Positions 52,948 to 63,646 of a stretch of 64,000 bases of DNA are shown one piece after another. Within the stretch, counting starts at the first letter, position 1. Each line of letters begins with the position of its first letter. The notes under the pieces are model-generated. The model saw only the letters and a list, made by a program, of their open reading frames with translations, did no database searches and was not told the origin of the DNA. The translations under genes and the position numbers were made by a program. The DNA is from Linum tenue (Eukaryota; Streptophyta; Magnoliopsida; Malpighiales; Linaceae), in the NCBI GenBank assembly GCA_946122785.1, contig CAMGYJ010000006.1, positions 34,120,066 to 34,184,065 on the forward strand, in the 5' to 3' direction.

Positions 52948-54556
52948 GTACATTCATTATCCTATTAAAAATCGTTTGAGTTTTATGCATATCCATATTC
53001 GTACTCATTCAAGAATTCATACCGGATCAAATTTTGAGTATCCATGATTTTCCATGGACAATAATTTTACTTTGTAATTTCAACCAACATGTTAACAATT
53101 ATTGAAATTACATAATTGATAAATTACAGCAATAAATTACTAGGAAATTGATTAAAATTTTAAAGAAAATATTAGATATGTATGATCAATATAAAATATG
53201 TTCAGAAAAACACTGATCATATTTAAACAATATAAATATGCATGTGTATAATCGGGTGGGTTCTGGTTGAATAGTTAGAAAACAATGACCATCAATCGTC
53301 CTCGATATTTAGGTTTATGTTTTACCCATACCCATAAAAATCTTTCGAGTTTGAGTTTTACCCACTGATAACACTATATTTGCACATGTTTTTTCAATCA
53401 TTTCTTGATCGTTTAAACTTGCATTATTGCTTCTTTGGCCAATTTTATGCTAGGTTGTGTTCCTTTGTCACATTTCAGGTCCTAGCACGTAAAGTGAAGC
53501 ATAGGTGTAAGTTTCAAGTCAATCGGAGATCAATTGGCGATTTGAGGGAAGAAACTCAGGCATTACATGAGAAAGAATGAATTTATATCTCTTGACAAAG
53601 AATCATTTAAGCTTGTCATTAAAATAAATAGGACGAGACTATGAGTGTCTGGGAACAAACAACGATTGATTCGGATTCCGAACGAGAGAGAAACGAAACA
53701 TCAAAAACAGTGGAACAAGTGCTGAGGAAGAAACACGGGCAGGAGAAACACGGTCATGTACATTCATTATCCTATTCAAAATAGTTTGAGTTTTACGCAT
53801 ATCCATATTCGTACTCATTCAAGAATCAGATAGAAAATCAAAACCATATTAATACCGGATCGGATTTCGAGTATCCATGATTTTCCATGGATAAGAATTT
53901 TACTTTGTAACTTCAACCAACATGTTAACAATTATTGACATTACATAATTGATAAATTACAACAATAAATTACTAAGAAATTGATTAAAATTTTCAAGAA
54001 AATATTATATATGTATGATAAATATCAAATATGTTCAGAAAAAACACTGATAATTTTTATACAATATAAATATGCATGTGTATAATCGGGCAAGTTCTGG
54101 TTGGATAGTTAGAAAACAATGTCCATCAACCGTCCTCGATATTTAAGTTTTTGTTTTACCCATACCCATAAAAATATTTCGAGTTTGAGTTTTACCCACT
54201 GATAACACTATATTTGCACACGTTTTTCCCGTAATTTCTTGATCGTTAAACTTGCATTATTGCTTCTTTGGCCAAATTGCGCTAGGTTGTGTTCCTTTGT
54301 CACATTTCAAGTCAACCGGAGATCAATTGGCGATTCGAGGGAAGAAACTCGGGCATGACCTGAGAAAGAATGAATTTCTACCTCATTTTATGGAAAAAGG
54401 ATCATGTAATCTTCTCATTAAAAGAAATAGGAAAAGACTATGAGCGCTTGGAATCAAACGACGATTGATTTGGAGTCCGGACGAGAGAGAAATGAAACAT
54501 CAAAGACAGTGGAACAAGAGCTGAAGAAGAAACACAGGCAGGAGAAACACAATCAT
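52948..54556. repeat. Tandem duplication of about 810 bp
   Basis: Unit 1 is 52948-53757 and unit 2 is 53758-54556. Both open GTACATTCATTATCCTATT and both contain about 420 bases of AT-rich sequence followed by the first 390 bases of a family-C LTR (start TGATAACACTATATTTGCAC at 53366 and 54200). They differ by scattered substitutions and short indels (one of about 70 bases at 53482). Confidence 0.88.
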
Positions 54557-55249
54557 GTTTTGTCCTCTTATGCCCGTGTTTTTGGTGACGAGAAGAAATA
54601 AGGGAAGGGCTGAAACATGGCCTGAGAAACACGACCGTGTTTCTGCTCTCTGCTCGGGTATAAGTCTGATTCCTGCGATTTTTTAGAGGGAGAGCTGAGT
54701 TTTGAATCCCAAACACCCAAGTGACGAACCCTAGAGAGAGTGACTTAGGAACATTCTTGGAGCTATTTTGGGGGATTTCTTTGCCATTGAAGCTCAAGAA
54801 TCAAGCTTGGAGATGGAGTTTGAAGATTTAGATTTGATTTCTGCATTCTCTCTCTTCTCTATGGAGTAACTTTCCTGCACTTAGGTTTTGAGGAACCCTA
54901 GTTCCATTTGTTAGGATCTTTATTGTATGAACATTTGGATGCTATACTGTTTGATTATAATCGATTGAGGCATGATTTATTGAGTCAATTGAATCCTTAT
55001 CAAATTCCCTTGATTTCTGCTTTAACCTTTGATAGATAGAATCTTATTAGGTTAAAGAGAGCTAGTGAATTGATTGTACGACAGTTAGTTAATTCATTGC
55101 TTTGTACTGTAATTCATTCAAAGTAGTGGGATCTGTGTGAATCGCATTAGCATTCTATCCCGGTGAAGATTAGTCGCCTGTCGAATAATCTGTGTAAGAG
55201 GGTGATAGACTGCTATTTTCCCACTATTATTAAACTGTGTGAGAGTCAA
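54200..55249 (+). repeat. Family-C Athila-like LTR
   Basis: It starts TGATAACACT and includes AACACGACCGTGTTT near 54626-54642, a TATA-like GGGTATAAGTC at about 54656, and the CTCTATGGAGTA block at 54858-54870, as in LTRs A, D and 1-1025. It breaks off near 55249 where LTR D begins. No gag follows. Confidence 0.75.
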
Positions 55250-56325
55250 TTCTCGTGTTTTAAGCCGATTTCACGCTAGGTTGTGCGTTTACGTCATATT
55301 TCAGGACTTGGTGCGAAAATGGAGGCTTGGAAGCGAGTTTCGGGTCAAAATTGGAGAGTTGACGTCAAGGAGCTAAAGGGCAAAATACCCGGTCTGGTCA
55401 CTCAAATACTTGACCGGGTATATGCGGCTGGGAGACCGGGTATATGGGGCTAGAAGACACTGAGAAGCAGAGGGGCCCCCTGTCGAGAGCCCTAAATACC
55501 CGACCGAGTACTTTCACAGGAGGCCGGGTATTTCCTTCGTTTGCTACGCACGGTTTCACATATACTCGGCCGGTCCTCTTAATACCCGACCGGGTATTTT
55601 TGACCGGTTTTCGGGAGCTGCAGCTGTTAGATGCGAATTTTGGTTTTTTTTGGGGAAGGCAAGTTTTAGAGAAAGAAAGAAAAAACCTAGAGAGAGAGAG
55701 CGATGAACCAAACCTCCAATGTGATTTAGATTGAGATTCAACACCATTGTAGCTCGATTGAAGCCTGGAGAAGTGCCGATTGACAACGAGAAGCTAATTT
55801 TTATCCTCCACAGAATGACTTCATCATCTAAACTTGATTTCTCTTCTCTCTCTATGGAGTAAACTCTCACTCTCACCTGGGTAGGAAGAACTCTAGATTT
55901 GTATGTTAGGTTTGGTTGTATGAAGCCAAGTACATGGTCTTTTGACATTGATTATATTCAATTGAAGCATGATTTTCTGAATTGCTTGAATCATGATCAA
56001 ATTGTGGTAGTTCCTGCTTTGACCTAGAAAGAGAATATATGCCTAGGTTTATAGAGCATCCTTAGTTGAAGGTGGAGAATTAACTACTTTAGTCGAGCAG
56101 TCAATTCACTTCTCTACAGTGGATTTACTCCTATAGAGGACGTTTTGTACATTAGGGTCTGAGTTTGTTTACCCCGGTGGAGGTTAGTTGCCCGCCGGGT
56201 ATTCTGATTGAGAGGGTCTGGAGACCTTTCGTCGAGACTTCAGACTGATTAAGAACCTTCCGCAGTGTAACTGTCATTAAATCTGGACTTGGTGAATTAT
56301 AACCTGGCTTAACTGCAATCTAGGG
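55250..56325 (+). repeat. Athila-like LTR, family D (both ends lost)
   Basis: It begins inside U3 (TTTTAAGCCGATTTCACGCT, as at 12045 in element A) and ends after CTAGGGGGAACC without the terminal TGTTGTGTTTTAGC block. Its U3 palindromes use a different core: AATACCCGACCGGGTATT at 55581-55598, with further CCGGGTAT copies at 55390-55530. Confidence 0.75.
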
Positions 56326-56334
56326 GGAACCACT

Positions 56335-56616
56335 ATGGATTACTTCTACACTCCACGGATCACTGACATCCACCCAATCATCCAGTATCCGCCAATCCCT
56401 ACCAACAACATTGAGATCAAGCCATGTTGGATCCAGTTGATCACATCTTCCATCCAGTTTCATGGGCTCAAGGATGAAGAGGCGAGGGTGCACCTTTCTT
56501 GGTTCTTGCAGCTGACCAATGAGTTCAAGCTGAATGTTGTACCAGATGACGCAATCCTCCTTCACCTCTTCCCCCACTCTCTGGCATGGCATTCAAAGAG
56601 GTGGCTAGAGACTTAG
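56335..56616 (+). pseudogene. gag fragment after LTR D
   Basis: A 93-residue frame reads YPPIPTNNIEIKPCWIQLIT, FHGLKDEEARVHLSWFLQLT and VVPDDAILLHLFPHSLAWHS. This matches the start of the retrotransposon gag domain in Athila-like elements (PPIP-NNFEIKP, N-D-P--HL, PDDAIRLRLFPFSL). It begins with ATG right after the truncated LTR, without primer site or leader, and ends at a stop where unrelated sequence begins. A deletion relic. Confidence 0.8.
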
Positions 56617-57866
56617 GTGGTGGTAATTTCAAGCACAGGGTCCACAGTTCCAAACCAAAACAGCACGATCAAAACTTCAATCAAATAGGTTGTATATCTC
56701 TGCTATTACTACATTAGTCAATTTCCAAACACAAGAATGTAGGAGGTAAAAATTATAAGAGTTTTCAAAGCGAATCTACTAAGGAACAGTGATTAATGAG
56801 CATTTTTTTCATTTCTTTTATGGTGGATTTTTTTCATTATTATTTTTTTTTTCTTTTCCTTTTTCTTTCATTTTCTAGAGCCACAAACTTGCCAAATTTA
56901 CCAATTACATGCATATGCTCAATCCTTTAAAAACATCGTCATGCATTCATCTTCAAAGACAACAGAGATATCAAGCACACATCACCCTGTGGAACCTCTG
57001 CAAAGTCAACGAAGGGTTATATACTAAAGACAAAGAAGACAGTCACACGACTCAAAGGGGCTGACTAAGAGATATGACACACTAGGACAGACAATTTGGT
57101 CGTGGGCTATTCCTATGCCTCCTTCTTCCTCATTAGTGGTAACGTGATGCTACAAATCATGGTAAGAGGGATCTAATCACACAGAAAGAAACGAAATGGC
57201 TCAAATCTCACAAGGCTGCCTACATGCTCTATCTCTCCTAGTTTCCTTAACTAAATGCATAGAAGACTAGGGTTGGTGGGTCGGTGATTCATGTCACAAG
57301 TTGGTATACTAACAAAAGTCAAACTGAACCCCTACACACTTCTACCGCAGTTCTTAGTCATCATCATAGTCATCCACATCACAAACAAGCCATTCATGCA
57401 ACAATACTAACCATCATCAGAGATCACAAAACAAACAGGTGCCAATGTTCTCATGCAAGAGAAAAAACTACTTGAAGCCCTCAAATTTATAATTTGGACA
57501 ATGGACTAGGCTCCAAGCACACACAAACAACCAAACATTCACACGCAAACATAATGGAACATCCCCCCACACTTAAGCACGACATTGTTCTCAATGGAGG
57601 ATAGATAAGGAGGGTAGAACAAAGTTACCAGATCAAGTGTGAATGATGGTGAACGAGGCAGGCGGTGCATTCCATGAGAGAAAGTAGAGAAAGAGCATTT
57701 GGAACACAAACACCACACAAAATCTCACAACGGATGAGTTATTGACTCTAAAATCAAAAGACAAACTGACTCAACCGAAGAGAAATAGGGAAAGAAAGTG
57801 CAAACCAACTGGTTGGGTTGCCTCCCAACAAGCGCTTCTTTCATGTCGTGAGCCGGATGGTAGCTC
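56617..57866 (-). other. 3' non-coding region of element M (and a junction scrap)
   Basis: 56617-56790 is an unassigned, possibly LTR-derived scrap. From about 56790 the minus strand matches the 3' non-coding region of elements A and B'. The conserved CCATTGAGAACAATGTCG...TAAGTGTGGGGGG block is at 57558-57600 (complement). A (T)n-rich stretch lies at 56800-56870. No 3' LTR of M was found. Confidence 0.5.
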
Positions 57867-58349
57867 TTAAGTTTCGGTCCATGCTAGAACCTCCTTGAAT
57901 TTGAGGTTCTCGTCGACGAGGCGGAGTCTCAAGTCAAGAACATGTGGTGTGATAGGTGATGTCAGCATCGACTGACCACCATCACGTCCACCAAGAGGGA
58001 CCGATGTCGATGTGGCCTTGGTTTGGCAAAGAGATCGTGCAAATAGGTCCTTGCCAAATAGCTCCTCAAAGTTTAGTGGAGATATCACATGTAACGCATG
58101 GCCGGTGCAAGCCTCTTCCACCTCAACTTCGTCCTCAGCCTGGACGCCAATTGCTTCTTCAACCCCCCTTCCTCCCTCAAAATTTGATTCCTCCCCTAGG
58201 AAAAGATCATGAACTTCCTTTAATGTACTTCCGTCATCCTGCACAACGTCTTTCCTCATCATTTCTCGCTCTTCTTCTTCTAGCATAGATTGGAGGGCAA
58301 GTCGCGAAGCAATTTCTATCATGACATCATCTCGCATCTCCTCACTCAT
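57867..58349 (-). CDS. Unrecognised acidic 160-residue frame in element M
   Basis: ATG 58349 to a stop at 57867. The N-terminal third is helix-prone and acidic (MSEEMRDDVMIEIASRLA, EEEEREMM). The middle holds VEEAIGVQAEDEVEVEEACT, then ISPLNFEELFGKDLFARSL, and the end is RLRLVDENLKFKEVLAW. No family is recognised. Position after the gag-like segment and immediately before the post-pol GGGAGGCAACC stem suggests a product special to this non-autonomous element or the remains of gag. It is free of stops although its neighbourhood is decayed. It could also be a chance frame. Confidence 0.4.
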   Translation of the reverse strand: MSEEMRDDVMIEIASRLALQSMLEEEEREMMRKDVVQDDGSTLKEVHDLFLGEESNFEGGRGVEEAIGVQAEDEVEVEEACTGHALHVISPLNFEELFGKDLFARSLCQTKATSTSVPLGGRDGGQSMLTSPITPHVLDLRLRLVDENLKFKEVLAWTET

Positions 58350-58403
58350 GCCCGATTGTCTCTCTCGGTCTCCCGAAAAAACTGCTATATGAGAAGTCCC
58401 AAT

Positions 58404-58752
58404 TCACTTAATTAACTGTTTGGATCTGGCCTTGGAGTGTAGCATGGCTCTGCAGAATGGCCCGTGAAGGCCACCATGGCTAACTCCAGCTCCGATGGCC
58501 CTTCTGGTTGTGAGAGGAATTCTTCTTGATAAGGATATTGTTCTTGAAATGTCCAAGGTCTGGTTGTTCTCCGTAGAAAGGGGGTTGGTACTGGAACCCG
58601 AATCCATGGTCTTCTCCTCTTTGATTGCTCCAAGAAGTCTTGGGGTAATACCACTCGGATGGTGGTGGATACCCCCAATGGTTGGAGAAGCCATGTTGAT
58701 CTATAATTCGGATCTGCACCAACAAAAACAAAATCACCCAAGTGAAAAGCAA
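58404..58752 (-). pseudogene. gag-like tail region of element M
   Basis: Minus-strand frames read HWGYPPPSEWYYPKTSW, GFGFQYQPPFYGEQPDL and LSQPEGPSELELAMVAF, resembling the Pro/Gln/Tyr-rich segment after the zinc knuckle of Athila gag and the start of its helical tail. Frame changes occur. No capsid domain is present, so the element seems to have lost most of gag. Confidence 0.4.
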
Positions 58753-58815
58753 GGGTGGAAAAGAAAAGAAAAACGCTAAAGTAAAAACTTATGCTTTTCC
58801 TAATAATCTAGAAAG

Positions 58816-58833
58816 TCCCCGGCAACGGCGCCA
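58816..58833 (-). other. Primer-binding site, tRNA-Asp type (element M)
   Basis: The complement reads TGGCGCCGTTGCCGGGGA, identical to the complement of the plant tRNA-Asp 3' end, seven bases from the LTR. Confidence 0.95.
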
Positions 58834-58840
58834 AAAAACT

Positions 58841-60254
58841 TAACACACTAAAACACAACTCCTAACAGTGTCCAAGTGTAACCAATGAAAGGGACTGCAG
58901 TATAGTGGTGCAAGTAATAAATATCGAATCCACGGGTCTCTAGAGTTACTATTACCATTGTTCATTATCTAGCAAACCAGATTAAAATAGAAGAACTATA
59001 ACTACTCTAGCAAACTACAGTTAAAGTTAATATAATTACTATTACTCCCCCTATCCACTAGCCAGATTAATGATTGATGTTCTTTAACCTGTTTCACTTT
59101 CATTCACAACGCGCAGAATCCTTGACTAGACCTTGAATCACGACTGACGAAGTTAAGGCCCTCTTGAGTCAATTGCCTTGTGGGACATATCCTTCTCTAG
59201 AACAACCGATCAAGGCATTCTGAACTAGATTCCCTCTATCAAATGAGATTCTTAATCGATACAAAGCAGTGAATCGACCCTCGACTAAAGCAATCGATAC
59301 AATACTATCAATCTATGGTACTCTATTGACCTAATCAGGTATTCGCTCTCATAGGATCAAAGCAGAATCAATAATCTCGACTAAAGCATAATTGAATCAT
59401 GAAAACATGCATAGATTGAATATGAACTCAAGCTTATCAATTAAGAGTACTCATACAATCATCCAATCAAAGAAACATAGCTAGGGTTCCTCAAAACCTA
59501 AGTGAAGGGAAGTTACTCCATAGAGAAGAGAGAGACTGCAGTATAACTTTCCATATCTTCAATCTTCAAGTCTGGGCTTGTTCCTCGAGCTTCAATGGTG
59601 AAGAATCCTCCAAAATAGCTCCAAGAATGGCTCTAGATCGCCCTCTCTCTCTCTAGGGTTCGTCCCTTAGGTGTTTGGGATCCAAACCCCAGCTCTCCCT
59701 CTCCAAAAATCGCAAAACAGCCTTTATCCCCGAAGCTGGAATTTCGCACCACCAGTATGCACGGCCGTGCAACTTCCTTGTCTGCCCGTGCAACTCAAAA
59801 CACAGCGTCTGAATTAGTTCTGTGAGGGGAGTGCACCACCAGCGCATAGCACGTTCAATCCGAGACACTGACTGTGAAACTTCTCGCAGAATTCATCACG
59901 GCCAGAGACTCGGTTGTGCACGACCGTGCGGCTTGCACAGTCACGATGCACGACTGTGCATCTTCCCAGAATGGACGTGCAACTTCATCGCCCAATCGAC
60001 CCGTCCAATGTAGTCAAACGCGAGTTTCTACGTATAAACGTTTTGGTGATCTAGAAGCATAAAATCATGATTTTTTAAGTTTTAAACCGGAGTTTTTAAA
60101 TACATAGGTTATAAAGACTGAGATTTTGTGTAGAAGCGTTTTAGTGACCTAAAAACGCAAAATCGTAAGTTTTTAAGTTTTAAAACGCGATTTTGACTAC
60201 ATTGGACCCGTCTATGGAAAGGCTTGCAACCTGCCTGTCGAACTAGAGTACAAG
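58841..60254 (-). repeat. 5' LTR of element M
   Basis: On the plus strand it opens TAACACACTAAAACACAAC, the complement of the TGTTGTGTTTTAGC end of other families, with G-to-A changes at both the TG end and a CG. Palindrome-like GTGCACGACCGTGCGG and GCACGACTGTGC lie at 59915-59965. A hAT MITE is nested at 60006-60204. The right end is cut by the chromoviral LTR at 60255. Confidence 0.8.
60006..60204. mobile_element. hAT-type MITE, 199 bp
   Basis: Perfect 8-bp duplication GACCCGTC (59998-60005 and 60205-60212). Inverted ends are CAATGTAGTCAAACGCG and CGCGATTTTGACTACATTG. The interior has mirrored AAGTTTTAAA blocks. Clean insertion in the LTR of element M. Confidence 0.92.
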
Positions 60255-60328
60255 TGTAACATCCCAAAAAAAAAAAAAAAGCGGAAATCAATTTCTTCCA
60301 CAATAAACCATATTTACGACCGAGATTC

Positions 60329-61346
60329 GGGAATGGATCAGGTCAGTAACCTTATGGTCAGTAACCATGAGTAACCTGTCCACACCAGCATGACATCAGC
60401 ATCCTCTCTCTCATAGAAAGCCTTTAATTTTTCCCTCTTTAATCTTTGACGGACGATTTTTCGCTCATTTTAAGTCGAAATTTAATTTTTTTTGCACAGT
60501 TAGATCAGATTAATTGTGCTCTTCAAAATGATATCCACTTTAATATATTTTTCGAACAAAAAAAATTGAGCCATTTTTTACCAGCCTATACCATATGGTA
60601 TTGACTGGTATTGAAATAAAAGCATACCTATATTTTGAAAAACGTACCATGGTGGTATGAACAAACCAAACTGTAGGATGGTTGAATACATGATAGTAGA
60701 AGTATATTAATTGTAATTTACGACTTTTAACATTGTATACAACACAATACCACCCCGTACCAGGGTGGTATTGTATGGTATTGTGTGGTATTTTTTGGTC
60801 CTGTAATTTGTTCACCCAGAAATTTGTAGATCCAATAGATCATGATGAACTCGTCCCTTCTGTGCAAACGTTTTCAAAAACGAATTAAAAACGAAGAAGA
60901 TACCATACAATACCACCCCGTACCAGGGTGGTATTGTATGGTATTGTGTGGTATTTTTTGGTCCTGTAATTTGTTCACCCAGAAATTTGTAGATCCAGTA
61001 GATCATGATGAACTCGTTCCTGCTGTGCAAACGTTTTCAAAAACGAATTAAAAAAGAAGAAGATACCATATGGTATGCAGTTGGTACCGAGAGGCCAGAA
61101 TTGTTTTTTCCTCAAAAAATATTGAAAATTGATCTCATTTTGTAGAGCACGGTGAACTCGTTCCATCTGTGCAAAAAAAATTAAAATCCGAGTTAAAACG
61201 AAAAAGATATGAGTCAATTAAGAAAGCGAGTGAAAATAAAAATAGCCTTTAATTCTCCATCCTTAGATCTGGATTTTCTAAATGAAGGGTCCATATTTGG
61301 TTATTGATGGGTGCATAACCCATGGTTATGCACCCTATCTTGAGCC
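60329..61346. mobile_element. Mutator-like MITE with 9-bp TSD (copy 2)
   Basis: CCGAGATTC flanks it exactly (60320-60328 and 61347-61355), the 9-bp length typical of Mutator-like elements. Ends are GGGAATGGATCAGGTCAGTA and, on the other strand, GGCTCAAGATAGGGTGCATA, each followed by ACC: imperfect inverted repeats with a recurring GG-N4-TAACC theme. Long inverted arms continue inward (GTGCTCTTCAAAATGATATC versus GTGCTCTACAAAATGAGATC). No transposase. A 163-base internal duplication lies at 60746-61070. Confidence 0.85.
60746..61070. repeat. Tandem duplication of 163 bp in the Mutator-like MITE
   Basis: AATACCACCCCGTACCAGGG begins both units (60746 and 60909). The units are nearly identical through the GTTTTCAAAAACGAATTAAA block. 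Copy 1 at 38804-39456 has one unit. Confidence 0.88.
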
Positions 61347-61429
61347 CCGAGATTCTATATTGTGGAAATTTTGTTGATGGGAGAAAAGGTAATAGGAAGC
61401 AATAATAATAATCGTAATAAATTAATATT

Positions 61430-61830
61430 ATGTGTATGAAAATATAATTAAAAAGAAAAGGAATTGGGGAAAAAAATAGATTACTGTGGCCGCAGGGATT
61501 TGAACCTGAAACATATTGCTTTCTAAACATACTGCTCTCCACCAAGCTACACACCATTTGGCGTATATTGGTCCTTCAGTCCTGTACATTAATAATTGCG
61601 TACTACTGTATGAAACCAGCACCTTAACGACTACGCTAATTGCGATTTAGTGAACAGAAACCCCGAATTAATTTAAACACTTAGTTTACTGTTGTATGCG
61701 GATAGCTATGGTGCAAGCGGTGGTTAACGTTGGAACTTGGGTCCCCTCTTATCAATACCGCTGCAAGATAGAAGGCGGTCTCAGAGATCGAATGCTGGCT
61801 ACAGCTGCTCGGAAGTTAATGAGAGAGTGA
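61430..61830. other. Cluster of tRNA-like sequences (possible SINE remains)
   Basis: On the minus strand, TAGCTTGGTGGAGAGC (about 61540) and GGTTCAAATCCCTG (about 61495) have A- and B-box form with 30 bases between, followed by a T run at 61470-61478. A second minus-strand A-box-like GCGTAGTCGTTAAGG is at about 61625. On the plus strand GGTGCAAGCGGTGGTTAACG (61710-61729) and GAGATCGAATGC (61785) are again tRNA-like. Acceptor stems do not pair, so these are not functional tRNA genes. Confidence 0.4.
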
Positions 61831-63398
61831 GAGGGAGGCTGAACGGGAGCTAAAAAGCTCCCTTCACTTCATCGTCCCTTTTTAGCACCCGTAGCTAGAT
61901 GGAAAGAAAGAAAGGTAACCAGAGTAAAATAGTGGCGTCGAAAGGTTTGCTCTTGGCCACTGAACGCCCAGAAACCTTTCCAGGGAGTTAGAATCGAGTT
62001 GGGAGGTCGTGAGAGCTCACCGGAGCTTCGTCGGATTAATCCCGACGTCGACGTCGGCATCGTCAACTGCGACGATAATCCCGAAGCTTAGTACCGATGC
62101 GTAGAGCTCGTCTCCAGGATCATCACGGAGTCGACGGAATCGAATTCCGAGCTCAAACGAGGGAGAAACGAGGTTCGAAAGTTTGTTCATAAAATTGTAC
62201 GATTTTAAGTTCCAGAGCTGTGTCTGACAGTTCGAAAATTTAAGTACTATTCGGTAAATTTCCATACTAATCTTAATCGGCTCGCAGTTTCTTCGTTTGA
62301 CGTCCAAACGACAAACCGTTTGCAGCTACACGACCGTGGGAACGAGGAGGATTTTTAGAAGTCAATTACTGGAATTTCAGAACTTAATTCCCGACTAGGA
62401 ATCGGCTAAATTAAGGTGTGTGGGGATTAAGAGGATCTTAATTATTGCATTGATTAATTATATTTGATTTACATATTTGGACGGATGGATTACTGTGGGT
62501 GATAACTTATTTGTTGATATGATGATTTGGTGATCATTCTTGATTGTTATGGATTTTACGGTGTAAATATCGGTATTTGACAAGTTTCACCGTAAAAATG
62601 AATAGTTGGGTTTATTGAGTATAAAACTGATCTAAGAGATTTTTGTTTGTCTATAATGATGTTGGGACAGATTGAGCAGAAGGTTTCACTTCAAAATGGT
62701 TTGCGGATTAAAAACTGCATAACGATGAATTTTACGAAAAGCTCGGTAAAAACGTGTTTTATTTATCTTTAAGATTTGGATCACTTTAAAATGGTCAGTA
62801 TGGATTGTTAAATGGGTTGTGGTCTGGAAAGGGTAAATTAGACCGTTGGTTGAGCTTTTATCTTTAAAACGGTAAAAATGAGCTTAATACGAGATTTGCG
62901 ATAAATACCGCGTGTAATATTATTTTCATGGTTTTGAGCTGTTGAAAAATATAAAAACTGGACAGACCTGTTTTAGGATGATAAATAAAGGTTCTTGTAT
63001 TTTTGGGAGATTTTCGGAGTTACCGTTAGGTTAGAATTTCAATTATCGTAAAATAATGGTTAATACGAAAATTTTGAGATTTTATTCTCTAAATGGTTTT
63101 TTATGATCAGAACTGGATTAAATGATTTTTGGTGTCAATAAAATAATTTATATGGAGTTATGAGGATTTTAACGAAGGAAAATGAATTAAAAGTATTTTC
63201 ACCGCAAACCGGTTATTCATGATTATGTTGAACCGAGGTTACTATGTGAAGTTGTGTGATGAATTTTGGATGAGGAAGTATGATCTAGAACTGTTGAGTA
63301 TTGTTACTGAAGGATGATGATGATTTATGTGATTCGAGATTGGATGATGGATTGGATTTCGAGAATGTAGAGTTGAAAACCGACATGAGATAAGTATG

Positions 63399-63646
63399 GA
63401 TTGGGAATCAGTGGGATGACATTGATTCCTGGATTGATTGAGATGATGATGAGTTGATGAGATGAGAAACACGAGATCCATTTGGATTGGGAACTCAATG
63501 GGAATGCATTGATTCCTGAATTGGGTTGATGAAATGTTTGACGTGAGATATGCATGGACCAGTTAATCAGTGGGACTGCACTGATTCTGGATCGATTATG
63601 CATGGACCGATTAATCAGTGGGACTGCATTGATTCCGGATCATTTG
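63399..63646 (+). repeat. Degenerate tandem repeat in the LTR at the window end
   Basis: Two clear 49-base units, 63549-63597 and 63598-63646, each ATGCATGGACC..TTAATCAGTGGGACTGCA.TGATTC. Looser related units lie at about 63399 and 63484 (AATCAGTGGGATGACATTGA, ACTCAATGGGAATGCATTGA). Confidence 0.75.

Larger units (their letters stand above)
56790..60254 (-). mobile_element. Element M: Athila-like, apparently non-autonomous
   Basis: In minus orientation: 5' LTR (58841-60254), exact tRNA-Asp primer site (58816-58833), a short gag-like Pro/Tyr-rich region, a 160-residue frame, a GGGAGGCAACC stem as at the pol end of element A (57810-57838), then the 3' non-coding block. Only about 1 kb of coding-like sequence separates the primer site from the post-pol stem, so protease, RT and integrase are absent. 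The 3' LTR is missing. Confidence 0.65.

Noticed and set aside
60419..61254. AGCCTTTAATT as an 11-bp target duplication of the Mutator-like MITE
   Set aside because: The copy at 38804-39456 has GCCTTTAATT at the same internal place with homologous sequence outside it, so the element extends further. The exact 9-bp CCGAGATTC further out is the real flank.
61489..61560. Functional tRNA gene on the minus strand
   Set aside because: A and B boxes are present, but the acceptor arms do not pair and the T stem is broken.
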